A DNA stretch of 64,000 nt, taken from assembly GCA_004555955.1 (NCBI GenBank), contig SFJG01000003.1, positions 1 to 64,000 of the forward strand. The letters are read 5' to 3'. Shown here piece after piece: positions 17,392 through 27,300 of this stretch (positions are counted from its first letter, which is position 1; each line of letters opens with the position of its first letter). This stretch comes from Bacteroidales bacterium. GTDB lineage: Bacteria; Bacteroidota; Bacteroidia; Bacteroidales; Muribaculaceae. The translations under genes were made by a program, and so were the position numbers. The notes beneath the pieces were generated by a model. The model made no database searches, was not told the origin of the DNA, and worked only from the letters and a program-made list of their open reading frames with translations.

Positions 17392-17653
17392 ATGACTATT
17401 TAATGCGTCTTAAACCTGCGCAAGCGTTGCCGTCCGAACCGATGTACGCTGAGCCGACTGCCGCGCAACCGCTGCTTTAGCATCAAAATGAGGCACAAGC
17501 GCTCGCAATGCTCCTACATGGTCAACCGACACACATCTACTCTCCGCCATTACCTAAGCATATCGCAAGTCGAAGACTAATCCTTGCAAGAAAACAAATT
17601 GTCTAAAGTCTGCACGGCAATGAGAAAAACTCTTATTCCTCACCTTTTTGTGC
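17392..17653. other. Gap between convergent genes, no supported gene
   Basis: Of the 408 bp between the coiled-coil gene and the MFS gene, this middle part holds no recognisable element. A 46-codon minus-strand frame (17410-17550) has a weak start context and is not called. Confidence 0.5.
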
Positions 17654-17689
17654 AAAAAAGTCGGCATCGTAACCTAAACGACACCGACT
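17654..17689 (-). terminator. Terminator of the MFS transporter gene
   Basis: On the minus strand AGTCGGTGTCGT pairs with ACGATGCCGACT and is followed by TTTTTTG, 33 nt past the stop codon. Confidence 0.78.
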
Positions 17690-17722
17690 CATCATTTTCA
17701 AATTTTCACAAATATATTTCGA

Positions 17723-19075
17723 TTAATTCGCCTTGTTGTAATCTTTAATGAGAGGCACGCACAATGCTCCGACAATCAAGAAGATTCCGGCAAGGACAAG
17801 CATCATCACTTGCGAAGCCTCACCGCCTTCGGGCGTAAACAAAGACAAGATGGGGCCTCCGGCAACGGCTGCCACAATTTGCGGCAAGCAGATTGTGCAG
17901 TTGAACAGTCCCAAGAACGTGCCCATACGCGGATTGCCTTGAATAGCATTGGTAAAGAGCGTAAACGGCAATGCCAACATTGCTGCCCAAGCCGTACCTA
18001 CCAAGAAGTAACTACACCAAAGAACGTATTGGTTGTGCACCCAATAGATGCTGATAAAGCCGATACCTCCAATAACGAGGCTGACGATGTACGACAATTT
18101 ATAGCTCTTAAAGCGCGGAATCAATGCGGCCCAAATCACGGAACCGACAGCTTGAATGGCAAAGACCACGCCTACCCAGTTGCCCGCTTCTTGATAGCCG
18201 GCGCTCGTCGGGTCGGTCGTGCCCCAACACTGTGCTGCGATTGCGCCCGGTGTGTAGGTCCACATATACATAAATGCCGCCCAGCAGAAGAATTGAACAA
18301 TGCCGATAGTAACGAATGCCGACACGACGTTCGAACTCTTTGAATGTGTTACAGCACCGGCTCCGCTTGGAGCAGTTTCTTCTTCAGAGCTGAATTCTTT
18401 CATCTCTTCCGGCGTATACTCTTTAACCTTTACTGAAGTATAGATGACGCAAAGGATAAGGATTGCCGCGCCGATATAGAATGAATAAATCACCGAGTCG
18501 GGGATTACGCCTTCAGCCGCCGTATTGCGCACGCCTAAGAACGTAAAGATGTAAGGGAACATATAGCCCACCAACGAGCCGGCATTGCAAAGGAACGACT
18601 GGATGCTGTATGCCAAGCCTTTTTGCTTGACGTTGACCATGTCGCCTACCATCATCTTGAAAGGCTGCATGGCTATGTTGATTGACGTGTCGAGGAACAT
18701 CAACGACAACAAGCCGAAAAGCATCGTGCCCGTCAATCCCCACAACACAACTTGCGTGGTCAATCCCAACGACCCGGCATTAGGCAAAAGTATCATCACT
18801 GCCACTGCTATAATTGCGCCGATAAATAGATAAGGAATACGACGGCCGAAACGACACCATGTCTTGTCGGACAGAATGCCAATTATCGGTTGCACTATCA
18901 TACCCATCAACGGCGGCAATATCCAGAAATAGCTCAAACTGTGCGGGTCGGCACCAAGTGTCGCAAAGATACGACTGATGTTGGCGCTCTGCAATGCGTA
19001 GGCTATCTGAACTCCGAAAAAGCCGAAACTCAGATTCCATAAGCTCCAAAAACTTAAATCTTTTTTAGTTTTCAT
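17723..19075 (-). CDS. MFS sugar transporter, SLC45/GPH-like
   Basis: A 450-residue inner-membrane transporter with about twelve hydrophobic helices. The N-terminus (FWSLWNLSFGFFGVQIAYALQ) and the loop GILSDKTWCRFGRRIPYLFIG, with its conserved D-x(n)-R-x-G-R-R-x-P pattern, are typical of the SLC45/sucrose-type MFS branch. In Bacteroidota such proteins import glucose, maltose or other sugars released by periplasmic hydrolases. No hydrolase or Sus genes lie alongside; the divergent neighbour is a secreted Ig-like protein. The substrate is unassigned. Confidence 0.8.
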   Translation of the reverse strand: MKTKKDLSFWSLWNLSFGFFGVQIAYALQSANISRIFATLGADPHSLSYFWILPPLMGMIVQPIIGILSDKTWCRFGRRIPYLFIGAIIAVAVMILLPNAGSLGLTTQVVLWGLTGTMLFGLLSLMFLDTSINIAMQPFKMMVGDMVNVKQKGLAYSIQSFLCNAGSLVGYMFPYIFTFLGVRNTAAEGVIPDSVIYSFYIGAAILILCVIYTSVKVKEYTPEEMKEFSSEEETAPSGAGAVTHSKSSNVVSAFVTIGIVQFFCWAAFMYMWTYTPGAIAAQCWGTTDPTSAGYQEAGNWVGVVFAIQAVGSVIWAALIPRFKSYKLSYIVSLVIGGIGFISIYWVHNQYVLWCSYFLVGTAWAAMLALPFTLFTNAIQGNPRMGTFLGLFNCTICLPQIVAAVAGGPILSLFTPEGGEASQVMMLVLAGIFLIVGALCVPLIKDYNKAN

Positions 19076-19239
19076 GTTGATTAAATTTTAATTTCGATTG
19101 CAACTATAGTGAAAAATAGGCTTGAATCCTAATTCCTTGCAAAAGTAATCAAAAACTTAGAAAATAACCATAATACTATTAAAAAAGTTCTAATCGTTTT
19201 CACCATTCGATGCGCTTGCGTAGAAAATCAAGCCCCCAA

Positions 19240-19312
19240 AAAACGTAGTAAAAACGTAGTATAAACTCCAAATTCGTGGTATTTCGTGTTCAAAATCGAA
19301 ATACCACGAATT
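19240..19312. promoter_or_regulatory. Tandem 11-mers plus perfect 16-bp inverted repeat in a divergent promoter region
   Basis: AAAACGTAGTA occurs twice head to tail (19240-19250, 19251-19261). It is followed by AATTCGTGGTATTTCG (19271-19286), a 10-nt loop and the exact complement (19297-19312). The element is about 165 nt from the MFS start and 78 nt from the start of the plus-strand gene. The 11-nt period equals one helical turn, as for a regulator that binds one DNA face; the palindrome could be an operator or an RNA hairpin. It is the main content of the 314-bp gap. Confidence 0.6.
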
Positions 19313-19315
19313 ATT

Positions 19316-19348
19316 TTCGTCGAATTATTACTTCTGTCTCTAAATTTG
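19316..19348 (+). promoter_or_regulatory. Promoter of the Ig-like secreted protein gene
   Basis: TTCG (19316-19319), 21 nt, TAAATTTG (19341-19348). It lies 4 nt after the palindrome ending at 19312, so a protein bound there would overlap RNA polymerase. Confidence 0.55.
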
Positions 19349-19389
19349 CAGATAACAAGGGATAGTAAAAAAATCAAAAACAACATATT

Positions 19390-21372
19390 ATGAACAAATT
19401 TTTTACTTGTATTACAGTTATGGCATCAGCCGTTACGTTCCTCACGCCCGACGCCGAGGCTGCCACGACTCCGCAGATTCCGACAACGCCGTCGATTAAC
19501 GAGCTAAATGTCGACACCGAGAACAACGATTTCTACATCGTCAACACAATCAAGGCAACCGACACACAAGGCAACGCCTTAGACATCACAAAGCTCTACT
19601 ACATCGTGCGGTATAAAACCGGCAAAACGGTCGAAATTTACCAATTCAAAAACTCATACTACTACAGTTTCTCGAAATACACCGAGTCGACGACGTTGGT
19701 AGAGATGCCCTATCTGTTCGACAACGACCTGGTAAACTATGCCGGCGGAATTGTATCGTTTCCGCTTGACGTACCCGACGAAATCGGACTCCAAAGCGTG
19801 TACTACGGCGAAGACTATCGCAGTTTCTCCGACATCTGCTGGTACAACACAAAAGCCGAAACCTCAAGCATTGAAACTCTCAGTTATCACCACAAACCGC
19901 TGCGCGGCTTCGACGGCGTCGTCAGTCCGACTCAAGAGACAGTCTTAGAGCCTAAAGACCTTACCGTCCAAATCTACTTCCTCCAATTCGACCACGTCGA
20001 GCTCCTCGAAGGCAACTGCATCACCGCCACGCAAGACTCTTATTCGCGCACGTGCACTGCAACCGTCGAGCCCGGCTCGAATTGCATCAATGTAGCAATC
20101 AGCGGCATAGTAAAAGAATGGATCGAAGGAACTATCAACTTACGAATCGGCAAACGCGTAATCAAAGGCTTCGACGCCGACGACGACTTCGAGCTCAACG
20201 ACGACCGCTACTTCTTCGAATGGAAATACCAAAAGCCGCCGTTGGATATGACTGTAACCCCCGCAGAATGCGCTGTCACCGAACTCAGCACCATCGATAT
20301 CACCGTTGCCGACATGGCTTATGTTAATTTCTCCTACAACAATTCAACAACATTAACACGCAACGGCGAGAACATCGACATCGATTTGTCGTCGGAAAAC
20401 AACCACCTCTACATCACGCCGCGACAGAAACAGACCAATCCCGGACACTACGTGCTCAACATTCCCGCATACGATTTTGCGTACTACGAAACCTACACCC
20501 CGGGTGGAAATAACACGGGTCGCATGTATACCAAGGATGTTTCTTACGCTTGGGACATCGAAGGACCCGACTTCGAAACACGCACGACAACACCGGCGGA
20601 AGGTAAAGTTGACTTCTTCAATGACTTACTGATAGACTTTACCAATCTGTACGACGTAGACCTCAACGACGTCAAGGGCATCACTTTGACGCGCAACGGC
20701 GAGCCGATTACCATTTCCGTTGCAAAACAAGTGCCCGACAATATCATAGTCATCTCCCTCAACGAGACGCAGACCGCCGAAGGCGAATACGTGCTCAGCT
20801 TCGCCGCAGGCTCACTCTTGGGACACATCGATGCTCAACGCGCTTTCACCAACGAGGAAGAAATCGAACTCGTATGGACTATCGGCGAAGTCATCGACCT
20901 GTTTGCCTACACAACCGACCCGGAAGAAGGCGAAATCGCGAACTTCACCGGATTTACCATCGATTTCAACAACGTCTTCGCGATGACCATCAAAGACGAA
21001 ACCGCCATCACGCTCAAGCGCAACGACGTGCCGCTGGAATGCAATATACAAAGATACGATGCAAACACCATTTGGGTGCTTGTCAGCAAGACCTACACCG
21101 AGCCCGGCACATATACGCTGACCTTCCCCAAAGGCTCGCTCGCAGCATGCCCAATTGACTTTACCGAAGGTCCGACAAACAGCAAAGCCATCACCATGAC
21201 GTGGACCATCAAAGACGGAGGCGTTGCCGACATCAATGCGGTCAACAAGGCTGACATCCGCGCCATCTACGGCATCGACGGTACGCGCCGCACGGCACTC
21301 GTCAAGGGCATAAACCTCGTGATTATGGCTGACGGCTCTCGCCGCAAAATCATAGCAAAAGACATCAATTAG
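19390..21372 (+). CDS. Secreted multi-domain Ig-like protein with degenerate sorting tail
   Basis: A 660-residue exported protein. Residues 1-24 are a signal peptide ending near AEA. From about 285 to 620 there are three or more repeats of a ~105-residue beta-sandwich, each with the frame of T-P-x-E-G (TTPAEGKVDFFNDLLIDF; TDPEEGEIANFTGFTIDF), then a central TLxRNGxPI strand and a closing GxYxLxFxxGSL strand, like bacterial Ig-like domains. The C-terminus (YGIDGTRRTALVKGINLVI then KKII-like ending) matches the degenerate secretion tail common in Prevotella-type organisms, so T9SS or surface attachment is likely. No catalytic motif is seen; function unknown. Confidence 0.6.
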   Translation: MNKFFTCITVMASAVTFLTPDAEAATTPQIPTTPSINELNVDTENNDFYIVNTIKATDTQGNALDITKLYYIVRYKTGKTVEIYQFKNSYYYSFSKYTESTTLVEMPYLFDNDLVNYAGGIVSFPLDVPDEIGLQSVYYGEDYRSFSDICWYNTKAETSSIETLSYHHKPLRGFDGVVSPTQETVLEPKDLTVQIYFLQFDHVELLEGNCITATQDSYSRTCTATVEPGSNCINVAISGIVKEWIEGTINLRIGKRVIKGFDADDDFELNDDRYFFEWKYQKPPLDMTVTPAECAVTELSTIDITVADMAYVNFSYNNSTTLTRNGENIDIDLSSENNHLYITPRQKQTNPGHYVLNIPAYDFAYYETYTPGGNNTGRMYTKDVSYAWDIEGPDFETRTTTPAEGKVDFFNDLLIDFTNLYDVDLNDVKGITLTRNGEPITISVAKQVPDNIIVISLNETQTAEGEYVLSFAAGSLLGHIDAQRAFTNEEEIELVWTIGEVIDLFAYTTDPEEGEIANFTGFTIDFNNVFAMTIKDETAITLKRNDVPLECNIQRYDANTIWVLVSKTYTEPGTYTLTFPKGSLAACPIDFTEGPTNSKAITMTWTIKDGGVADINAVNKADIRAIYGIDGTRRTALVKGINLVIMADGSRRKIIAKDIN

Positions 21373-21395
21373 CAACACCAAAAACGTATTAAACT

Positions 21396-22994
21396 ATGAA
21401 ACTAAGAACTAAAATTTCAGCCCTATTGACAACACTATTCGTGCCGACATTGTCGTATGCTTACGAATTTGAAGTCGATGGTATTTATTACAACAAAAAT
21501 GCCGATGGCGAAACAGTTAGTGTAACGTACAATAAAGGTGAAGGTACCGATTATTCAGGCTCTGTTACAATCCCATCAAAGGTTACATACGACGGCACCA
21601 CCTATACTGTCACGGAAATTACCCAGTATGCATTTAGAAATAACACCCAACTGACAGCCGTTACTATTGCAAACACGGTTACCCGGATTGGACGTTTGGC
21701 ATTCTCAGATTGCAGCAGTCTTGCTACGATTAAAATTCCGGATTCAGTTACTTATATTGGTACCGTTGCATTCTTAGGCACTCCATGGTGGGACAACCAA
21801 CCGGATGGTTTGTTGTACATAGGCAAGGTCGCTTATAAATACAAAGGCACAATGCCTGAAAACACTTCAATAACCATCAAAGACGGAACTGTCTGTATCG
21901 GTGCAAGCGCTTTCGCTAATTGTAGCGGAATGATATCAATTACCCTCCCTAATTCTCTCCAAGAGTTTAACGGAAGTGCTTTCGAAAAATGCACAGGACT
22001 GACCTCGGTAACTATTCCAAACTCAGTTACCAAGCTTAGCGATTCCTTATTTAACATGTGCAGCGGACTGACGTCGGTAACAATCCCCGACTCGGTCACT
22101 GAGATTGGTAATGCTGTGTTTAATGATTGCACGGCTCTGTCGTCTATAACTTTACCGGAATCGGTTACTTCAATTGGTGATTATGTATTTATGAGGTGCA
22201 CCGGGCTTACGTCGATTACAATTCCTGACTTGGTCACTTCGATTGGCAAATCTGCATTTAACGGCTGTAGCGGGCTCACTTCGGTGACAATTGGCAACTC
22301 AGTCACTTCGATTGGCGATTATGCATTCAAAGGTTGTAGCGGACTAACAACACTGACTATTCCCAATTCGGTAACTTCGATTGGCAAATCTGCATTCTAC
22401 GGCTGTAGCGGGCTAACGTCGATTACAATCCCCGACCCGGTCACTTCGATTGGCGAAGAAGCATTCTACGGCTGTAGTGCGCTAACGTCGATTACAATCC
22501 CCAACTCGGTCACTAAGATTGGCAAATCTACATTCGATAGTTGCAGCGGACTGACATCGGTTACCATCCCCAATTCAGTCACTGAGATTGGTAATTTGGC
22601 GTTCTCTAACTGCAACAGTATCAGGGTGTTCACTTCACTTAATGAAACGCCACCGACAGTTACTCGCGAAAACACTTTTGAGGGAATACCGACCGATTGT
22701 ACGTTATACGTACCCCAAGCAAGCATAGACGCCTACAAACAGGCTTTTGGTTGGGCTCGCTTTACCAACATTGAAGCCATCAAAGACGGAGGAGTTGATT
22801 CATTAGGAGCGAATGCGCCGAAAGTAAGCGTCGCAGGCGGAGCAATTCGCATCGACGGCGTCGGCGATGCAACAGTAAATGTCTATTCACTCTGCGGAGC
22901 ATTGCTCTACCGCGGCACCGACACGACAATCGTAATGCCTCGCGGCATCTACATCGTCAAAGTTGCCGACACGACAGCAAAAGTCATTTTGTAA
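21396..22994 (+). CDS. BspA-type leucine-rich repeat surface protein with T9SS tail
   Basis: A 532-residue exported protein. Signal peptide ~1-22. Residues ~55-430 consist of about fifteen 23-residue BspA-like (LRR_5) repeats with consensus CSGLTSVTIPNSVTSIGKSAF; repeats from about 200 to 400 are almost identical in DNA as well as protein, a sign of recent expansion and possible copy-number change. A short linker ends in YVPQASIDAYKQAFGW, typical of these proteins, and the last ~65 residues form a Por secretion tail (ATVNVYSLCGALLY then GIYIVKVADTTAKVIL). BspA-family proteins bind host matrix or other bacteria. Only 23 nt separate it from the upstream gene, so both are probably one transcript. 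Confidence 0.85.
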   Translation: MKLRTKISALLTTLFVPTLSYAYEFEVDGIYYNKNADGETVSVTYNKGEGTDYSGSVTIPSKVTYDGTTYTVTEITQYAFRNNTQLTAVTIANTVTRIGRLAFSDCSSLATIKIPDSVTYIGTVAFLGTPWWDNQPDGLLYIGKVAYKYKGTMPENTSITIKDGTVCIGASAFANCSGMISITLPNSLQEFNGSAFEKCTGLTSVTIPNSVTKLSDSLFNMCSGLTSVTIPDSVTEIGNAVFNDCTALSSITLPESVTSIGDYVFMRCTGLTSITIPDLVTSIGKSAFNGCSGLTSVTIGNSVTSIGDYAFKGCSGLTTLTIPNSVTSIGKSAFYGCSGLTSITIPDPVTSIGEEAFYGCSALTSITIPNSVTKIGKSTFDSCSGLTSVTIPNSVTEIGNLAFSNCNSIRVFTSLNETPPTVTRENTFEGIPTDCTLYVPQASIDAYKQAFGWARFTNIEAIKDGGVDSLGANAPKVSVAGGAIRIDGVGDATVNVYSLCGALLYRGTDTTIVMPRGIYIVKVADTTAKVIL

Positions 22995-23012
22995 TTTAGC
23001 AGTAATATACAA

Positions 23013-23070
23013 AGCCTGCATTATTAATAATGCAGGCTAATAAAAGCGCGCCTGCGACGGGCGCGCTTTT
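23013..23070 (+). terminator. Double hairpin terminator after the LRR gene
   Basis: Hairpin one is AGCCTGCATTA and its complement (23013-23038). Hairpin two, AAAAGCGCGCC with GGGCGCGCTTTT (23042-23070), is the classical intrinsic terminator with A and T flanks. Confidence 0.8.
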
Positions 23071-23136
23071 CGTATCATAGAACGAGCATCGAGGAGTTAA
23101 TTCCGTGAATGAAAAACGATTTCTTTATTATAATGG

Positions 23137-23167
23137 TGTGAAATCTCACAGATTTTTCGTACTTTTG
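23137..23167 (+). promoter_or_regulatory. rex operon promoter with overlapping inverted repeat
   Basis: TACTTTTG (23160-23167) is a good -7 element with TGTG at 19-nt spacing as a weak -33. TGTGAAATCTCACA (23137-23150) is an inverted repeat over the -33. Rex operators contain TTGTGA/TCACAA halves, so autoregulation is plausible, though the 4-nt spacing between halves is shorter than the usual 8. Confidence 0.5.
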
Positions 23168-23189
23168 CATATTATAAACAAAGACTGCT

Positions 23190-23831
23190 ATGATAGAGGA
23201 CGTAAATAGGGTACTACTTCCGGAGCCTACATTGAGGAGGTTGCCGTGGTATTTGGCGTATGTCAACATGCTCCATGGGCAGAACATAGAGTATGTTTCG
23301 TCGACTCAAATTGCGAAAGAGATTAACGTTGATGCTTCGCAAATTGCCAAAGACCTATCGTTTCTCAACATCAAAGGAAAGACGCGAATCGGCTACCAAG
23401 TAGAGCATTTGGCTACTGAGTTGTCCAACTTTTTGGGCTTCCATGAGGTACACAAAGCATTTATGATAGGCGTCGGCAGTCTGGGTGCTGCGCTGATTCA
23501 AGACTCCGGTTTGATGCAGTACGGCCTGCGTATTGTTGCCGGATTCGACGTCGACGAACGCATCATCGGCACGGAAATTTGCGGAGTGCCAATCTACGAC
23601 GTTGCCCAACTGGATATGCGGCAGAAGGAATATGGCGCTGATATCGGCGTTCTGGCTGTCCCTGTCGAGCACGCACAAGCGTCTGCCGACAAGTTGCAAC
23701 GTAGCGGAGTGAAGGCTATTTGGAATTTCACGCCGTTCAGAATCAAGGTTGCCGACGATGTAGTGATTCAAAACACGTCAATCTACGCACACCTTGCTGT
23801 GATGTATAATAGAATAAACTGTAAAAAGTGA
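23190..23831 (+). CDS. rex: Redox-sensing transcriptional repressor Rex
   Basis: A 213-residue dimeric repressor that senses the NADH/NAD+ ratio. The N-terminal winged helix (RRLPWYLAYVNMLHGQ; VSSTQIAKEINVDASQIAKD) is diagnostic of Rex. The Rossmann domain carries a glycine-rich loop in IGVGSLGAALIQ and FDVDERIIG, which contacts the adenine ribose. The C-terminal domain-swapped helix is present, and the length is typical. It is the first gene of the T9SS operon; the downstream gene begins inside its stop codon (GTGA). This suggests that secretion components are co-expressed with, and perhaps controlled by, redox state (inference). Confidence 0.93.
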   Translation: MIEDVNRVLLPEPTLRRLPWYLAYVNMLHGQNIEYVSSTQIAKEINVDASQIAKDLSFLNIKGKTRIGYQVEHLATELSNFLGFHEVHKAFMIGVGSLGAALIQDSGLMQYGLRIVAGFDVDERIIGTEICGVPIYDVAQLDMRQKEYGADIGVLAVPVEHAQASADKLQRSGVKAIWNFTPFRIKVADDVVIQNTSIYAHLAVMYNRINCKK

Positions 23832-24373
23832 AAATAATCATCGTAAGCGGTTCTAACGACTGTCCCCAAATAAACATCCTTGCCGACTCGGCATTGCAAA
23901 AGACCGGGAAACCATTCTTTGTGCCCGACTTTGCAGACCGATTTGTCGGCAGCACGCATCTCTGCGCCCACATCTCTCGCTTGGGCAAAAACATAGCCAA
24001 GCGGTTCAGCGAGCGCTACTACGAGCAAGTCGGACTATGCTTTGCCATCCAAGCCGAAGCCGACAACCTGCCCGAAGCGGTTCGCACGGGCTTCGACGGT
24101 GCTTTGGTTGTGGGAACAACTGTTGACAAGGGCGCTTTTGCCGGCTCGGTCAAACTCGAGCAACGCTCACTCGCTGCGACTGCAGAGGTAACCGTCGACA
24201 ATGTTTGCTCCCGACTCGACTCCGCTATCGAACTTGTTAGCAAATATTTCACAATAAAAATCGGCGATTTAATCGTAATCGACTGTGGCTTCGACGACGT
24301 TGCTCTCAACATCGACGACAAAATTGAATGCAACATAGCCGATTGCAGTTCCATATCTTTCAAAATCAAATAA
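23828..24373 (+). CDS. Degenerate fumarylacetoacetate hydrolase (FAH)-family protein
   Basis: 181 residues, starting with GTG inside the rex stop codon. Similarity to Bacteroidales FAH-family proteins is visible in TGKPFFVPDFADRF, ISRLGKNIAKRF, TGFDGALVVGT and FTIKIGDLIVIDCG. In active members the first block is followed by an E-x-E metal motif, a later Asp follows the G(I/V)DFTARD block, and the last block reads GTP. Here these positions read STHLCAHI, LCFAIQAEADN and DCGF, so the metal ligands appear lost, and the protein is shorter than the usual ~205 residues. Yet the frame is intact and embedded in an operon, which argues for a pseudoenzyme rather than a dead gene. Confidence 0.65.
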   Translation: MKIIIVSGSNDCPQINILADSALQKTGKPFFVPDFADRFVGSTHLCAHISRLGKNIAKRFSERYYEQVGLCFAIQAEADNLPEAVRTGFDGALVVGTTVDKGAFAGSVKLEQRSLAATAEVTVDNVCSRLDSAIELVSKYFTIKIGDLIVIDCGFDDVALNIDDKIECNIADCSSISFKIK

Positions 24374-24379
24374 TTTCCT

Positions 24380-27300
24380 ATGAAGAAAGTTATTTTTTTA
24401 GCCATACTACTGTTGACAGCCTCATTCAACAGCTACTCACAACAAGTCCCGTTTGCGAGCAAATCGGTGCTTGCCACAGGCAATTGGGCAAAAATCAACG
24501 TCGACCATTCCGGCGTCTACGAAATCAGCTACGACGAATTGCGTTCGTGGGGATTTGCGTCGCCCGAAAATGTCAAGGTGTATGGTCGCGGCGGAAATGC
24601 CGCCATGGAGAATTACCTGTTGAAGCATATGGACGACCTTGAGCAAACCCCGGTGATGCATCGCGGCAACAAAATATACTTTTACACAAAAGGCATCGAG
24701 CGCGACTCGATAAAGATTGAACCGTGGGGCGATATCACTGTCTATCCATCGCAAAACTGCTACAGCAAACACGGTTGTTTGTTCCTGACCGACAGCAATA
24801 CACAGCCCGCGAAACTCGTTGCCGAGGTGGAACACGTTGCCGCCGACGAGTTGACGTGGAACGGCATCGGCTTCGACATTTGGACAAAAGAAGAAGATAT
24901 CTACAACCCCGGTAAAACGGGCAAAGTATTCTTAGGCGAAAACATTTCGCAGACAGGCTCCGTAAGCTACACAGCCGACCTTCGCACGTTTTCGCCATCC
25001 GGCAACGTCTATCTAAGTTCGTCGATGGCTTTGATGGGCACTAAAGCTATGACTGTCAACTACGAAATCAACGGCACACCGCTAAACGCATTAACAGGCA
25101 ACTCTCTATCGGGCAACGACGGGATTGCGTACATGGAATACGGCGTGCTTATTTCGAACTATATGGCCAACGCCGATGCTATCAACGCTGCCGACAGCAA
25201 GCAGCTGAACATCACGATGACAACGGCAACTACCGGCACAATCACTCGCGCTTGGGTCGACTACATAGCATTGTGCTATCCGTCGACGCTATCAATGCCC
25301 GACGACATGGCTCAAATACGCCATTTTGCCCCATTGCACAATGGCGAAGGATTGCAATTCGGCGGGAAAAACGGCTCAACCTATATTTGGCTCGTCGACG
25401 ATGCTGCGGCACCTGCCGATGTGCCCTACGACGTCATAAACTGCCGAACCGTTGACCTCGGCGACGGAACTAATGGTTACTACACAGCATTGAGCAGAGC
25501 CTGGGGCGAATTCATTATGTTCGACGCCGACCGAGAGCAACTTCGACCCGAATACGTCGGTCCGGTAGCCAACCAAAACCTCCACGGCGCCGAGACTCCC
25601 GACATGCTCATAATCACCAACTCGATACTCTACAACCAAGCGGAGCGCCTTGCCGAATTCCATCGCACCGCCGATGGTATGGACGTTTTGGTGGTCGACC
25701 AACAACAAGTGTTCAACGAATTTTCGTCGGGCGTACGCGATGCTATGGCTTACCGCTTGATTTGCAAAATGTTCTACGACCGCGACCCCGAGAAATTCCA
25801 ATATCTGCTACTGTTCGGCAACGGCACCTACGACAACCGAATGATTTACACAAACGAAGCATCCGAACAACTCATCACCTACCAAAGTGAAATAGGCAAC
25901 AGCCAGACGCGTTCGTACTGCAGTGACGACTTCTTCGGCATTCTCGACAACCTGAAAGAATCAATACTCACTCGCTACCTCTGCATCGCCGTCGGTCGCA
26001 TTCCGCTTGCCGCCGAAGACGAAGCATCGGCTTACGTCGACAAAATCATAAAATACCGCAATGAGCTTAACGCCGAGCAACCCGCGTGGAAAAACAGCAT
26101 AATGCTTATCGGCGAAAACGGCGACGACGACATCCACGTCGAACAATGCGAAACTTTCCAAGAAAACTTCCTCAAATCGGGATACTACGATATGAATTTC
26201 GACAAACTCTACCTTGCCGCATACGATGAACAGGTCGTTCGCGACAAATTTGTCGAATATCTCAATCGCGGAGAACGTTTCGGCGTCTACGTCGGTCACG
26301 GCACTCCGATTTCGCTCACTAAGACTCAAATCATCACCAACCTCGACAAAGCCATCGAAACGAAATATCAACACCTGCCGATAATCTACTTCTCGACATG
26401 CGACATTGCACGTTTCGACAACGGTTGCTCCAACATCGTCAGCCAAATGCTTACCAACACACAAGGCGGATTGGTTGCCTGCGTAGCATCAACGCGCGTT
26501 GTCTACACCAACCTCAACGGACTCAGCAGCGACAGTTTTGCACGCAGTCTTGCCAAACACCCCGACTACTATGGCGGCAAGAAGACGCTTGGAAAGGTGT
26601 TTATCGATGCTAAGCGCTATGCCGGCGAGAAGACAGTCAACCATATGAAATATCACATCATCGGTGACCCGGCACTTCCGCTCGAACTACCGATTAACCG
26701 CGCAGTGATTACAAAAGCCAACGATGTGAGCCTCTCCAACGCAAAGACTACCGTTTCCGCACCCGTTGGCTCTACGGTAACCCTTAACGGAGAGATTCGC
26801 AACAGCCAGGGCGAGACGATGACCGACTTCGACGGATTCGGCATCGTACAACTCTACGACGCCCGCAAATACTACATGACAGCGAAAAAGGCTATTGCCG
26901 ACAACACGCGACCGGCTACCGACCTTTACACTCGCGGCGCCCTGCTGACGGAAACAAGAGTCGACATCAACGCCGGTAAATTCAATTGCGACATTACCAT
27001 CCCGGAATTTGCCGAAGCCGGCAACGACTCCATAATGCCGGTACGCATTATCGCCGTCGACCGCGACGACCGTATTTTCTCAGGCGTCTGCCAACAGATT
27101 GTGATGAATCGCTCCGAGGCTGCCGCAATCGAGCCCGACACCGATGCTCCCGAAATCACGGCATTATACATCAACAACAAAGAAACATTCGTCGACGGCA
27201 TGGAAGTAGAGCCCGACATTATGTTCTGCGCCGAAATCAGCGACAACGGCAGTATCAACGTCTCGTCGGAGAGCTTTGTATCGTCGATGACCGTACAACT

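Noticed and set aside
17410..17550. 46-codon minus-strand frame in the gap before the MFS terminator
   Set aside because: Weak ribosome-binding context, no promoter, no recognisable sequence; could be chance.
17723..21372. Polysaccharide utilisation locus around the MFS transporter
   Set aside because: No SusC/SusD pair, glycosidase or hybrid two-component regulator is adjacent.
21600..22620. Regularly spaced repeats considered as a CRISPR array
   Set aside because: The 69-nt units encode leucine-rich repeats in a continuous frame; no cas genes and no unique spacers.
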